Assembly (NCBI RefSeq): GCF_026341275.1
Contig: NZ_JAIFZO010000002.1
Span: 6,664,118 to 6,728,117, forward strand
From: Streptomyces ortus
GTDB lineage: Bacteria > Actinomycetota > Actinomycetes > Streptomycetales > Streptomycetaceae
DNA: 64,000 nucleotides
Reading direction: 5' to 3'
Shown: piece after piece, positions 1 through 8,707 of the stretch
How positions within the stretch are numbered: the first letter of the stretch is position 1
How the letters are laid out: the number at the start of each line of letters is the position of its first letter
Notes under the pieces: generated by a model
What the model saw: only the letters and a program-made list of their open reading frames with translations
The model's database searches: none
Told to the model about the DNA's origin: nothing
Program-made: the position numbers and the translations under genes

Positions 1-1
1 C

Positions 2-631
2 CGCGACGAGGGCCTGAACGTCTTCGGCGAGACCTGTCCGCAGTACCTGTTCCTGTCCACGGACAACCTCGCCGAGCCGGACTTCGAGGGCGCCAAGTAC
101 GTGTGCTCGACCCCGCTGCGGCCCAGGGAGCACCAGGCCGCCCTGTGGCGCGGGCTGCGCACCAACGACCTCCAGGTCGTCTCCACCGACCACTGCCCCT
201 TCTGCTTCACGGGCCAGAAGGAGCTGGGCCGGGGCGACTTCTCGAAGATCCCCAACGGTCTGCCGGGTGTCGAGAACCGGATGGACCTGCTGCACCAGGC
301 CGTGGTCGACGGACACCTCTCGCGCCGCCGCTGGATCGAGATCGCCTGCGCGACCCCGGCCCGGATGTTCGGCCTGTACCCGAAGAAGGGGACGATCGCG
401 CCGGGCGCCGACGCGGACGTCGTCATCTACGACCCGCACGCCGAACAGGTCATGTCCGCCGAGACCCACCACATGAACGTCGACTACTCGGCGTACGAGG
501 GCAGGCGCACCACCGGGCGCGTCGAGACGGTCCTGTCGCGCGGCGAGGCGGTCATCACCGAGCGGGAGTTCACCGGCCGGGCCGGGCACGGCATGTACAC
601 CCCCCGCTCCACCTGTCAGTACCTTCTCTGA
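2..631 (+). CDS. hydA: Dihydropyrimidinase (D-hydantoinase), C-terminal part
   Basis: The gene is cut by the left edge of the window and only the last 209 codons are present. The visible protein is the C-terminal part of a cyclic amidohydrolase of the dihydropyrimidinase/D-hydantoinase family. It contains the segment VVSTDHCPF, where the Asp is the catalytic metal-site residue of this superfamily, followed by GLPGVENRMDLL and the typical closing beta-sandwich stretch GTIAPGADADVVIYDP. The enzyme opens 5,6-dihydrouracil, dihydrothymine or hydantoins in the cytoplasm. The next genes, an F420-type oxidoreductase and an NCS1 permease, fit a pyrimidine or hydantoin utilisation operon. The family assignment is firm. 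The exact substrate, and allantoinase as an alternative, cannot be settled from this fragment. Confidence 0.9.
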   Translation, partial: RDEGLNVFGETCPQYLFLSTDNLAEPDFEGAKYVCSTPLRPREHQAALWRGLRTNDLQVVSTDHCPFCFTGQKELGRGDFSKIPNGLPGVENRMDLLHQAVVDGHLSRRRWIEIACATPARMFGLYPKKGTIAPGADADVVIYDPHAEQVMSAETHHMNVDYSAYEGRRTTGRVETVLSRGEAVITEREFTGRAGHGMYTPRSTCQYLL

Positions 632-660
632 CTCTTCTCCCAGCGACCAGGAGTGGCGCC

Positions 661-1680
661 ATGGACTTCGGACTCGTCCTGCAGACCGACCCCCCTGCCT
701 CCCGTGTCATCAGCCTGATGAAGCGGGCCGAGCGAAACGGCTTCACGTACGGCTGGACCTTCGACTCCGCCGTGCTCTGGCAGGAGCCGTTCGTGATCTA
801 CAGCCAGATCCTGTCCCACACCACGAAGCTGAAGGTCGGCCCGATGGTGACGAACCCGGGCACCCGCACCTGGGAGGTCACCGCCTCGACCTTCGCCACG
901 CTCAACGACATGTTCGGCAACCGCACGGTCTGCGGCATCGGCCGCGGGGACTCGGCGATGCGGGTGGCCGGCCGCAAGCCCAACACCCTCGCGCGGATCA
1001 GCGGGGCCATGAAGGTCATCCGGGCGCTCGGGCGCGGCGACGAGGCCGACCTCGGCGGCACGGTGATCAGGTTCCCGTGGATCAAGCCCGGCGCCGAACT
1101 CCCCGTCTGGATGGCCGCGTACGGGCCCAAGGCCCTGAAGATGACCGGTGAGGAGGCGGACGGATTCATCCTCCAGCTCGCCGACCTGTATCTCACCGAG
1201 TACATGGTCAAGGCGGTGAAGACGGCGGCGGCCGACGCCGGACGCGACCCGGCCGACGTCAAGATCTGTGTGGCCGCGCCCGCGTACGTCACCGAGGACG
1301 ACTCGCCCGAGGCGCTCGCCCACGCGCGGGAGCAGTGCCGCTGGTTCGGCGGCATGGTCGGCAACCATGTGGCCGACCTCGTCTCCAAGTACGGCGAGCA
1401 CTCCGCCGCAGTCCCCGACGAACTCACCGACTACATCAAGTCCCGCGAGGGCTACGACTACTCCCACCACGGGCGCAGCGGGAATCCCGACACACAGTTC
1501 GTGCCGGACGAGATCGTGGACCGGTTCTGTCTGATCGGTACGGCCGATCAGCACATCGCGAAGCTGAACGCCCTGCGGGAGCTGGGCGTCGACCAGTTCG
1601 CCCTGTACGACATGCACGACGCGCAGGAGGAGGTCATCGAAGCGTACGGATCGACGGTCATCCCCGCCGTCAACAGTTGA
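661..1680 (+). CDS. LLM-class F420-dependent oxidoreductase (TIGR03842-like)
   Basis: This 339-residue protein starts MDFGLVLQTDPPA and has the luciferase-like (beta/alpha)8 fold of bacterial luciferase-type monooxygenases. Recognisable stretches are LKVGPMVTNPGTR, GIGRGDSAMR and the PVWMAAYGPKAL strand typical of the family. The closest group I recall is the F420-dependent subfamily that sits with dihydropyrimidinase and NCS1 permease genes in actinobacteria. It would carry out a flavin- or F420-dependent redox step on a pyrimidine-derived compound, and that step is inference. The ATG at 661 is preceded by an AGGAG ribosome site at about 649 and lies 29 bases after the hydA stop, so the genes are probably co-transcribed. 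The last codons overlap the first of two palindromes discussed separately. Confidence 0.85.
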   Translation: MDFGLVLQTDPPASRVISLMKRAERNGFTYGWTFDSAVLWQEPFVIYSQILSHTTKLKVGPMVTNPGTRTWEVTASTFATLNDMFGNRTVCGIGRGDSAMRVAGRKPNTLARISGAMKVIRALGRGDEADLGGTVIRFPWIKPGAELPVWMAAYGPKALKMTGEEADGFILQLADLYLTEYMVKAVKTAAADAGRDPADVKICVAAPAYVTEDDSPEALAHAREQCRWFGGMVGNHVADLVSKYGEHSAAVPDELTDYIKSREGYDYSHHGRSGNPDTQFVPDEIVDRFCLIGTADQHIAKLNALRELGVDQFALYDMHDAQEEVIEAYGSTVIPAVNS

Positions 1681-1709
1681 CGCTCATCCTCCGCCGTCAA
1701 TGGTTGACG
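1664..1709. promoter_or_regulatory. Duplicated palindrome between the oxidoreductase and permease genes
   Basis: CGTCAACAGTTGACG at 1668-1682 is a perfect 7-1-7 palindrome. CGTCAATGGTTGACG at 1695-1709 is a 6-3-6 palindrome. Each is preceded by CCGC, so a 19-bp unit is duplicated 27 bp apart. The first copy covers the stop codon of the oxidoreductase. The pair lies 60-100 bases before the permease start and could be a repressor site. They are short for a terminator and have no T-tract. The function is inferred. Confidence 0.45.
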
Positions 1710-1770
1710 GGCGTCCCGAGAACTCCACCCGCACGGCCTTTCCCGTCCCACCTCATTGATTGGCCTGCTC

Positions 1771-3339
<1,569 letters not shown>

Positions 3340-3372
3340 CGGCGGGCGGGCGGGCCACGCCGGGAGCCGCCG

Positions 3373-4026
3373 CTACTGGGCGGCCTCCAGCGCGGCCATC
3401 CCCTCCTTGGCCGCCTTGATGGCACCCTTGTTGATCTCGTCCGTGGCGGGCGCCTTCTTGGTCTCGAAGTCGCTGCCGTTGTACGTGACGACCACCAGGG
3501 CGTTGGACGCGCGGACGATCACCATGCCCTCGCGCGTCTGCTGCTTGTCGTCGGTGGTGAGGTTCACCACCGAGTAGGCCTCGTCGCCGACGCCGGGGAC
3601 CTTGCCGCCACCGCTCTTCTCCGTCGTGCGCTGCTTGTACGCGGCGAGGGCGCTCTCGTCCGACTTCTTGATCTCGTACGAGATGTCCAGCCACCGGTAG
3701 TCGAACGACTTGAGGGCGTTCCAGGAACAGGTACGGCGCAGTGACTCGTCCGTGGAGGGGATCTCCTTGCCGGCCGTCTTGGCGCCGGGCACCAGCGCCG
3801 TCACCGTCTTCTTCGTGATGCCCTCGCAGGGCGCGGGGGAGTCGCGGTAGGTGCGGGTCGCGGCGGCCGTCGCGGGCGCCGACGGGGATCTCTCGCCGTC
3901 GGGGGCGGCCTTCTTCTCCGTCGCCGCGGGCGCGGCGAGCGGCCCGGACGACAGCGCCCAGCCCGCCGCGGCGAGCACGACGACCGGCGCCAGACGCGCG
4001 GTGAGAGCGAGAGGAAGAGATCGCAC
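3373..4026 (-). CDS. Exported DUF3558-like protein
   Basis: The protein has 217 residues and starts with GTG at 4026. It opens with an Arg-containing n-region and a hydrophobic core (LAPVVVLAAAGWAL), so it is probably a secreted or membrane-anchored protein. No lipobox Cys is visible, unlike many relatives. The mature part has the pattern CEGIT...LRRTCSW...YRWLDISYEI seen in DUF3558 proteins of actinobacteria, with two conserved Cys that may pair. An Ala/Pro/Ser-rich linker separates the signal from this domain. The molecular function of the family is unknown to me. It is convergent with the permease gene and stands alone. Confidence 0.6.
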   Translation of the reverse strand: MRSLPLALTARLAPVVVLAAAGWALSSGPLAAPAATEKKAAPDGERSPSAPATAAATRTYRDSPAPCEGITKKTVTALVPGAKTAGKEIPSTDESLRRTCSWNALKSFDYRWLDISYEIKKSDESALAAYKQRTTEKSGGGKVPGVGDEAYSVVNLTTDDKQQTREGMVIVRASNALVVVTYNGSDFETKKAPATDEINKGAIKAAKEGMAALEAAQ

Positions 4027-4157
4027 GGCGCACTTTTCGTGGGGGACGGTGCGGAGAGGGTCCGCACGGCGGACGGGACGACAGTGTCACACGCGTGGCT
4101 GTGGGGCGGAAGTGCGAACTCGCTCCGTGCCCGCGCGTGCCCGGGCGGTGACAGTAC

Positions 4158-4658
4158 TTACTGGGCTGAGGCCGGGGCCGAGGTGTCGAGGGGCAGTGCG
4201 CGCTCGATGCGGTCCACGGCGGTGAACGCCCCGTACGCGATCAGCCCGACCAGGCAGTGGTCCGTGTACGGCGGCTTCTTCCAGGCGGCCACGTCCTCGT
4301 CGGTGATCCGGTACGGAGCCAGCGCGGCCAGCAGCGCCAGCCGCGCCCCCGGCCGTTCCGCGCGGCCGGGCAGGGCGTCCCGGACGACCGGCTGATGCGT
4401 CCCGTCCCAGACCGCGACCGTGTCCCGTACGAGGTTCTGGTCGGCCTCGGTCAGCAGCGCGGAGCCCGCCATGGCCGCGGTACGCAGTGCCGCGTAGGCC
4501 GGGCCGACCGGCGTACCGGCCGCCCAGGCAGGACCGGGCCCCGCGTCGCCGTCGAGCAGGGCGAGGCTCGTGCCCGGGACGAGGCGCCGGCGCACGGTCT
4601 TCGCCACGGAACGGCCGACGAGGCTGCGGACCGTCCTGAACCGCTGGACGTTGGTCAT
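4158..4658 (-). CDS. Hypothetical protein, possibly CMD/AhpD-like
   Basis: The protein has 166 residues if it starts at ATG 4658 (MTNVQRFRTVRS). That start is preceded on the minus strand by GAAGGGGCTG, a good ribosome site. An upstream ATG at 4685 is possible. The sequence is helical and Ala-rich, with segments AALRTAAMAGSALLTEADQ and HCLVGLIAYGAFTAVDRIE. These recall carboxymuconolactone decarboxylase/AhpD-like proteins, but the CxxC pair of AhpD is absent, so the family call is weak. It is a single gene. Its 5' end lies exactly on a fragment of a LuxR-type regulator encoded on the other strand, so the promoter region was assembled by a rearrangement. Treat the function as unknown. Confidence 0.45.
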   Translation of the reverse strand: MTNVQRFRTVRSLVGRSVAKTVRRRLVPGTSLALLDGDAGPGPAWAAGTPVGPAYAALRTAAMAGSALLTEADQNLVRDTVAVWDGTHQPVVRDALPGRAERPGARLALLAALAPYRITDEDVAAWKKPPYTDHCLVGLIAYGAFTAVDRIERALPLDTSAPASAQ

Positions 4659-4806
4659 CAGCCCCTTCACAGCCAAGACCCACATCAGCCGGGCGATGAC
4701 GAAACTCGGCGCCCGGGACCGCGCACAACTGGTGGTGTTCGCCTACGAGTCGGGGCTGGTCACGGCACGCGGCCGGGCGGACCGACGCCAACGGCGGGCC
4801 GACTGA
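4657..4806 (+). pseudogene. LuxR/NarL-type response regulator remnant (C-terminal HTH)
   Basis: Read on the plus strand, this 50-codon stretch encodes ISPFTAKTHISRAMTKLGAR followed by DRAQLVVFAYESGLV and a stop. That is the end of a LuxR-type helix-turn-helix: the recognition helix, the last helix and the usual tail of a NarL-family response regulator. Nothing upstream encodes the receiver domain or the first half of the HTH, and the homology begins abruptly at the start codon of the opposite-strand gene. It is therefore a truncated relic, not a functional gene. Confidence 0.7.
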
Positions 4807-4809
4807 CGA

Positions 4810-4889
4810 CACCGGGACGATTCGACGGCGGGACGATGCGGCACCGGGACAAGGCGACGGCGGAACGATGCGACGACGGGCGTCGGCGG
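4810..4889. repeat. Five degenerate 16-bp tandem repeats
   Basis: Units begin at 4810, 4826, 4842, 4858 and 4874. The first is CACCGGGACGATTCGA and the second CGGCGGGACGATGCGG. Units 1 and 3 resemble each other most, as do 2 and 4, so the true unit may be a 32-bp pair. The fifth unit is divergent. The array fills the gap between the LuxR relic and the lipoprotein gene. Confidence 0.6.
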
Positions 4890-4933
4890 GCGGAGTGAGG
4901 GCTTCCGCCGGGGGCTCGTGTGATGATCGCCGG

Positions 4934-5593
4934 GTGATCGCGACACGTCCGAGGCCGCTCCGCCGCGCCGCCCTCGTCTGCCTGCTGGTGCTGACGCCGG
5001 TGCTGGGCGCGAGCGGGTGCGGGCTCTCCGCCGAACTGGACCGGGAGAGCAACCCCGAACGCACCCCCACGCCGACACCGTCCCGGCCGGCGCCACCGCC
5101 CGTGTCCATCGAGCCCCTGCCCTCTCCGGCGGCCTCCGAGCCCTCCCCGGCCGTCCCCGGCCAGCAGGCGGAGGGCTGCCCCGAGTCCGGTCTGCGCTTC
5201 GCGGCCGACCAGGGCGACGCGGCGATGGGGCTGCGCGCGATGGGCCTCGACGTCACCAACTGCGGTGACGAGCCGTACGAGTTGAACGGCTATCCGGCCG
5301 TCACCGTCCTGGACGGATCGGGCGAGGCATTCCCGGGCGTGCGGACCGTCCAGGGCACGGACCAGGTGTCCATGGCTCCCGAGGACCCGGGCCCCCGCCC
5401 CCTGACGCTCGCCCCCGGCGAGAGCGCGCACGCGGCCCTGTACTGGCGCATGAACAACACGAGCGGCGTGTATCTCCGCGTCGCTCCGAAGAAGAGGGAC
5501 GACACCGTGACAGTACGGCCGCCGTACCCGCTCGACATCGGCCCCGAGAACGTCCTCGGGACGACGGCCTGGCAGCCCTCGACGCGCTCCTAG
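4934..5593 (+). CDS. DUF4232-type lipoprotein
   Basis: The protein has 219 residues from GTG 4934. The signal peptide is RPRPLRRAALVCLLVLTPV, followed by the lipobox LGASGC with the lipidated Cys at about residue 29. A Pro/Thr/Ser-rich linker leads to a C-terminal beta-rich domain with the DUF4232 pattern: MGLDVTNCGDEPYELNGYPA, then LAPGESAHAALYWR. The protein should sit on the outer face of the membrane; its role is not known. An earlier ATG at 4868 would add 22 residues of repeat-derived sequence before the signal peptide, so the GTG is preferred. The gene is followed by the gamma-glutamyltransferase gene 104 bases later. Confidence 0.75.
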   Translation: MIATRPRPLRRAALVCLLVLTPVLGASGCGLSAELDRESNPERTPTPTPSRPAPPPVSIEPLPSPAASEPSPAVPGQQAEGCPESGLRFAADQGDAAMGLRAMGLDVTNCGDEPYELNGYPAVTVLDGSGEAFPGVRTVQGTDQVSMAPEDPGPRPLTLAPGESAHAALYWRMNNTSGVYLRVAPKKRDDTVTVRPPYPLDIGPENVLGTTAWQPSTRS

Positions 5594-5697
5594 GCCCTGT
5601 CGTCAGCCCGCGTACCGTTCGACGGACGCCCTGCCCCCACGGTCGGCCGGTCCGCCCCGCACACTGGAGGACCGGCCCGCAGTGAGGAGTTCCCCCC

Positions 5698-7617
5698 GTG
5701 TTCACCACCCGACCCACGCTCCAGGGCACCTTCGGAATGGTGTCCTCCACGCACTGGCTCGCCTCGCAGTCGGCGATGGCCGTGCTGGAGGACGGCGGCA
5801 ACGCGTACGACGCCGCCGTCGCCGCGGGTTTCGTGCTGCACGTGGTGGAGCCGCACCTCAACGGGCCCGCAGGCGAGGTGCCGATCATCCTCGCCCCGGC
5901 GGGTGGCGAGGTACGGGTCCTGTGCGGACAGGGTGTGGCACCGGCCGGGGCCACCGTCGCCCACTACCGGGGCCTCGGCCTGGAGCTCGTCCCCGGCACC
6001 GGGCCCCTCGCCGCCGCCGTGCCCGGCGCCTTCGACGCGTGGATGCTGCTGCTGCGCGACCACGGCACGAAGTCCCTGGCCGACGTCCTGAAGTACGCCA
6101 TCGGGTACGCGCGGGACGGGCACGCGCCCGTGGAGCGCGTCGGCCAGACCGTGGAGACCGTGCGGGAGCTCTTCGAGACCGAGTGGACGTCCTCCGCCGA
6201 GGTGTACCTGCCGGGCGGCCGGCCCCCGCGGCCGGGCGAGCTGTTCCGCAATCCCGCGCTGGCGGCGACCTGGCAGCGGCTGATCGCGGAGGCGGCCGAC
6301 GCGCCAGGAACCCAGGAGGGCGACCGGCGCGTCACGGAGATCGAGGCCGCGCGGCGGATCTGGCGCGAGGGATTCATCGCCGAGGCGCTCGTACGGCAGG
6401 CCGGCCGGCCCACGCGGGACACCAGCGGCGAGCGCCACACCGGCACGCTCACGGCGGCCGACCTGGCCTCCTGGTCCGCGTCCTACGAAGCTCCGGCCAC
6501 CTACGACTGGCGGGGCTGGACCCTGTGCAAGGCCGGGCCCTGGAGCCAGGGCCCGGTGCTCCTCCAGCAGCTCGCCCTGCTGCCGCCCGAGCCGCCCCGG
6601 TACGGCTCAGCCGAGTACACCCACCTGCTGATCGAGGGCTGCAAGCTCGCGATGGCCGACCGGGAGGCCTGGTACGGGGACGCGGGCGAGGTTCCCCCGG
6701 CCGAGCTGCTGTCCGAGCTGTTGTCGCCGCGGTACAACGCCGGGCGGCGGGCGCTGGTCGGGGAGAAGGCCTCGTACGAGCTGCGACCGGGGAGTCCCGG
6801 CGGCCGGACTCCGCTCCTCGCCGGGCACGCGCGCGCGGTGGCCTCGGGAGCGGCGGGAGCTTCGGGAGGCCCCGTCTTCGACGTGCCCGCCGCGCCGGGC
6901 GCGGGTGAGCCGACCGTGGTGCGCGGGGCCGAAGGGGCCGGCGAGCCCACCGTGGCCAAGCCGCCGACGTCTCCCGTGCCCGGCGAGCCGGACGTCTCGG
7001 CGGACGGCGGCACCCGGGGCGACACCTGCCACCTCGACATCGTCGACCGCTGGGGCAACATGGTCGCGGCCACCCCCAGCGGCGGCTGGCTGCAGTCCAA
7101 CCCGGTCGTGCCCGAGCTGGGATTCCCGCTGGGTACCCGGCTCCAGATGGCCTGGCTGGACGAGGGACTGCCCAACTCCCTGACCCCGGGCCGCCGTCCG
7201 CGCACCACGCTCACCCCGTCGCTCGCGCTGCGCGACGGCGTCCCCGTCCTGGCCTTCGGCACACCGGGCGGCGACCAGCAGGACCAGTGGCAGCTGCACT
7301 TCTTCCTGGCGGTCGCCCTGCGCGCGGAGGTACGCGGCGGCCTGGACCTCCAGGGCGCGATCGACGCCCCCAACTGGCACAACGACAGCTTCCCCGGCTC
7401 CTTCTTCCCGCGCGGGATGCGTCCCGGGAGCGTGACGGTCGAGTCCCGCACCGACCCGGGGATCGTCGCCGAGCTGCGCCGCCGGGGCCATGACGTCCAG
7501 GTCGGGGACGCCTGGTCCGAGGGACGGCTGTGCGCGGTCGCCCGGGACCCCCGGACCGGCATCCTGTCGGCGGCGGCGAACCCGCGCGGCATGCAGGGGT
7601 ACGCGGTCGGCCGCTGA
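5698..7617 (+). CDS. ggt: Gamma-glutamyltransferase family protein
   Basis: This 639-residue Ntn-hydrolase starts at GTG 5698 after TGAGGAG. The N-terminal half has the GGT signature GGNAYDAAVAAGFVLHVVEP. The autocatalytic nucleophile is Thr443 in GDTCHLDIVDRWGNMV, followed by the small-subunit motif TPSGGWLQSN. GGT cleaves the gamma-glutamyl bond of glutathione-like compounds. No clear signal peptide is present, so it is probably cytoplasmic, as in many Streptomyces GGT-like enzymes. Just before the nucleophile there is a low-complexity Gly/Pro/Glu linker (about residues 395-435) that contains GAGEPTV twice. It would lie at the end of the large subunit after self-cleavage. The exact substrate is unknown. 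Confidence 0.88.
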   Translation: MFTTRPTLQGTFGMVSSTHWLASQSAMAVLEDGGNAYDAAVAAGFVLHVVEPHLNGPAGEVPIILAPAGGEVRVLCGQGVAPAGATVAHYRGLGLELVPGTGPLAAAVPGAFDAWMLLLRDHGTKSLADVLKYAIGYARDGHAPVERVGQTVETVRELFETEWTSSAEVYLPGGRPPRPGELFRNPALAATWQRLIAEAADAPGTQEGDRRVTEIEAARRIWREGFIAEALVRQAGRPTRDTSGERHTGTLTAADLASWSASYEAPATYDWRGWTLCKAGPWSQGPVLLQQLALLPPEPPRYGSAEYTHLLIEGCKLAMADREAWYGDAGEVPPAELLSELLSPRYNAGRRALVGEKASYELRPGSPGGRTPLLAGHARAVASGAAGASGGPVFDVPAAPGAGEPTVVRGAEGAGEPTVAKPPTSPVPGEPDVSADGGTRGDTCHLDIVDRWGNMVAATPSGGWLQSNPVVPELGFPLGTRLQMAWLDEGLPNSLTPGRRPRTTLTPSLALRDGVPVLAFGTPGGDQQDQWQLHFFLAVALRAEVRGGLDLQGAIDAPNWHNDSFPGSFFPRGMRPGSVTVESRTDPGIVAELRRRGHDVQVGDAWSEGRLCAVARDPRTGILSAAANPRGMQGYAVGR

Positions 7618-7716
7618 GGCCGCCGCCGACCTCGGAGCACTCGTTGTTCATGCCGATTCCACCCGTGATGCACCCACCGGGCGGGGATTGTCAGTGGCGC
7701 GTGCTCTCATGGGGGC

Positions 7717-8562
7717 ATGATCGAACACATGGAAACCATCGACGAGTTTCTCGCACACCGCACCGCCGACGTCGAACGGGCCGTCCGCGAGGCGGCCGCC
7801 ACCGAGATCATGCCGCGCTTCCGGCAGCTCGCGGCGCACGAGATAGACGTGAAGAGCGGCCCGCACGACCTGGTCACGGACGCCGACCGCAAGGCCGAGG
7901 AATATCTCACCGGGGTGCTCGGCAAGCTGCTGCCCGGCTCGGTCGTGGTCGGTGAGGAAGCGGTCCACGCCGACCCGGCGACGTACGAGGCGCTGCGGGG
8001 CGACGCGCCCGTCTGGATCGTCGACCCGGTCGACGGCACCCGCCAGTTCGTCCACGGCGACCCCGGCTTCTGCACGCTGGTCGCGCTCGCCCGGCACGGC
8101 GTCGTGCTGGCGTCCTGGACCTACGCCCCGGTGCACGACCAACTCGCTGTGGCCGTACGGGGGCGGGGCGCCCGGCTCGACGGCGAACGCCTCCTCGCGG
8201 GCGCCCCGGCCCCCGGACGCGACCTCGAAGTCGCCACGTCCCACCCGGACTACACGACGGACGACCAGAAGCGGGCGCTGCTCGGCCTGCGCACGGAGGG
8301 CGTGCGTCCGAGGCCCTGCGGCTCCGCCGGTCTTGAGTACCTGGCCGTCGCCCGCGGCGAGTTGGACGCCGTCGCGTTCAGCTGGGAGGCCGCCTGGGAC
8401 CACGCGGCGGGCCTCCTGCTCGTCGAGGAGGCGGGCGGCGCGCATCTGACCCTCGCGGGGGCGCCGTTCCGGATAACGGGCGGCAACACCCTTCCGTTCA
8501 CGGCGGCGCGGGACGAGGCCACGGCCCGCCGGGTGCTGGACCTGCTGGCGAGCGGCGCCTGA
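7717..8562 (+). CDS. Inositol monophosphatase family protein
   Basis: The protein has 281 residues. It shows the metal-binding motifs of the inositol monophosphatase/FBPase superfamily: Glu at 80-81 in VVGEEAV, the DPVDGT motif at 103-108, and the late motif WEAAWDHAAG, whose Asp is the third-site metal ligand. Members dephosphorylate myo-inositol-1-phosphate, histidinol phosphate, 3'-phosphoadenosine-5'-phosphate or fructose bisphosphate using magnesium. The sequence alone does not say which. ATG 7717 and ATG 7729 are both possible starts. The gene stands between ggt and the flavoprotein gene with clear gaps on both sides, so it is probably a single transcription unit. Confidence 0.85.
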   Translation: MIEHMETIDEFLAHRTADVERAVREAAATEIMPRFRQLAAHEIDVKSGPHDLVTDADRKAEEYLTGVLGKLLPGSVVVGEEAVHADPATYEALRGDAPVWIVDPVDGTRQFVHGDPGFCTLVALARHGVVLASWTYAPVHDQLAVAVRGRGARLDGERLLAGAPAPGRDLEVATSHPDYTTDDQKRALLGLRTEGVRPRPCGSAGLEYLAVARGELDAVAFSWEAAWDHAAGLLLVEEAGGAHLTLAGAPFRITGGNTLPFTAARDEATARRVLDLLASGA

Positions 8563-8707
8563 GCAGGGCGCGGCCAGGGCCTGTCGGGGTCTGTCGGGGC
8601 TGGACGACGGGCCGGACGGCGGGCCGGCGAGGGGCTGGCACGGGCGCCGTCGGGGGCCCGGCATATCCTGACCGTCAGTGGCCATCGGCTGACAAAGGAG
8701 TCCGAAG

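Noticed and set aside
4868..4933. N-terminal extension of the DUF4232 lipoprotein from ATG 4868
   Set aside because: The added 22 residues come from the 16-bp repeat and would place an extra tail before the signal peptide; GTG 4934 gives a normal lipoprotein signal.
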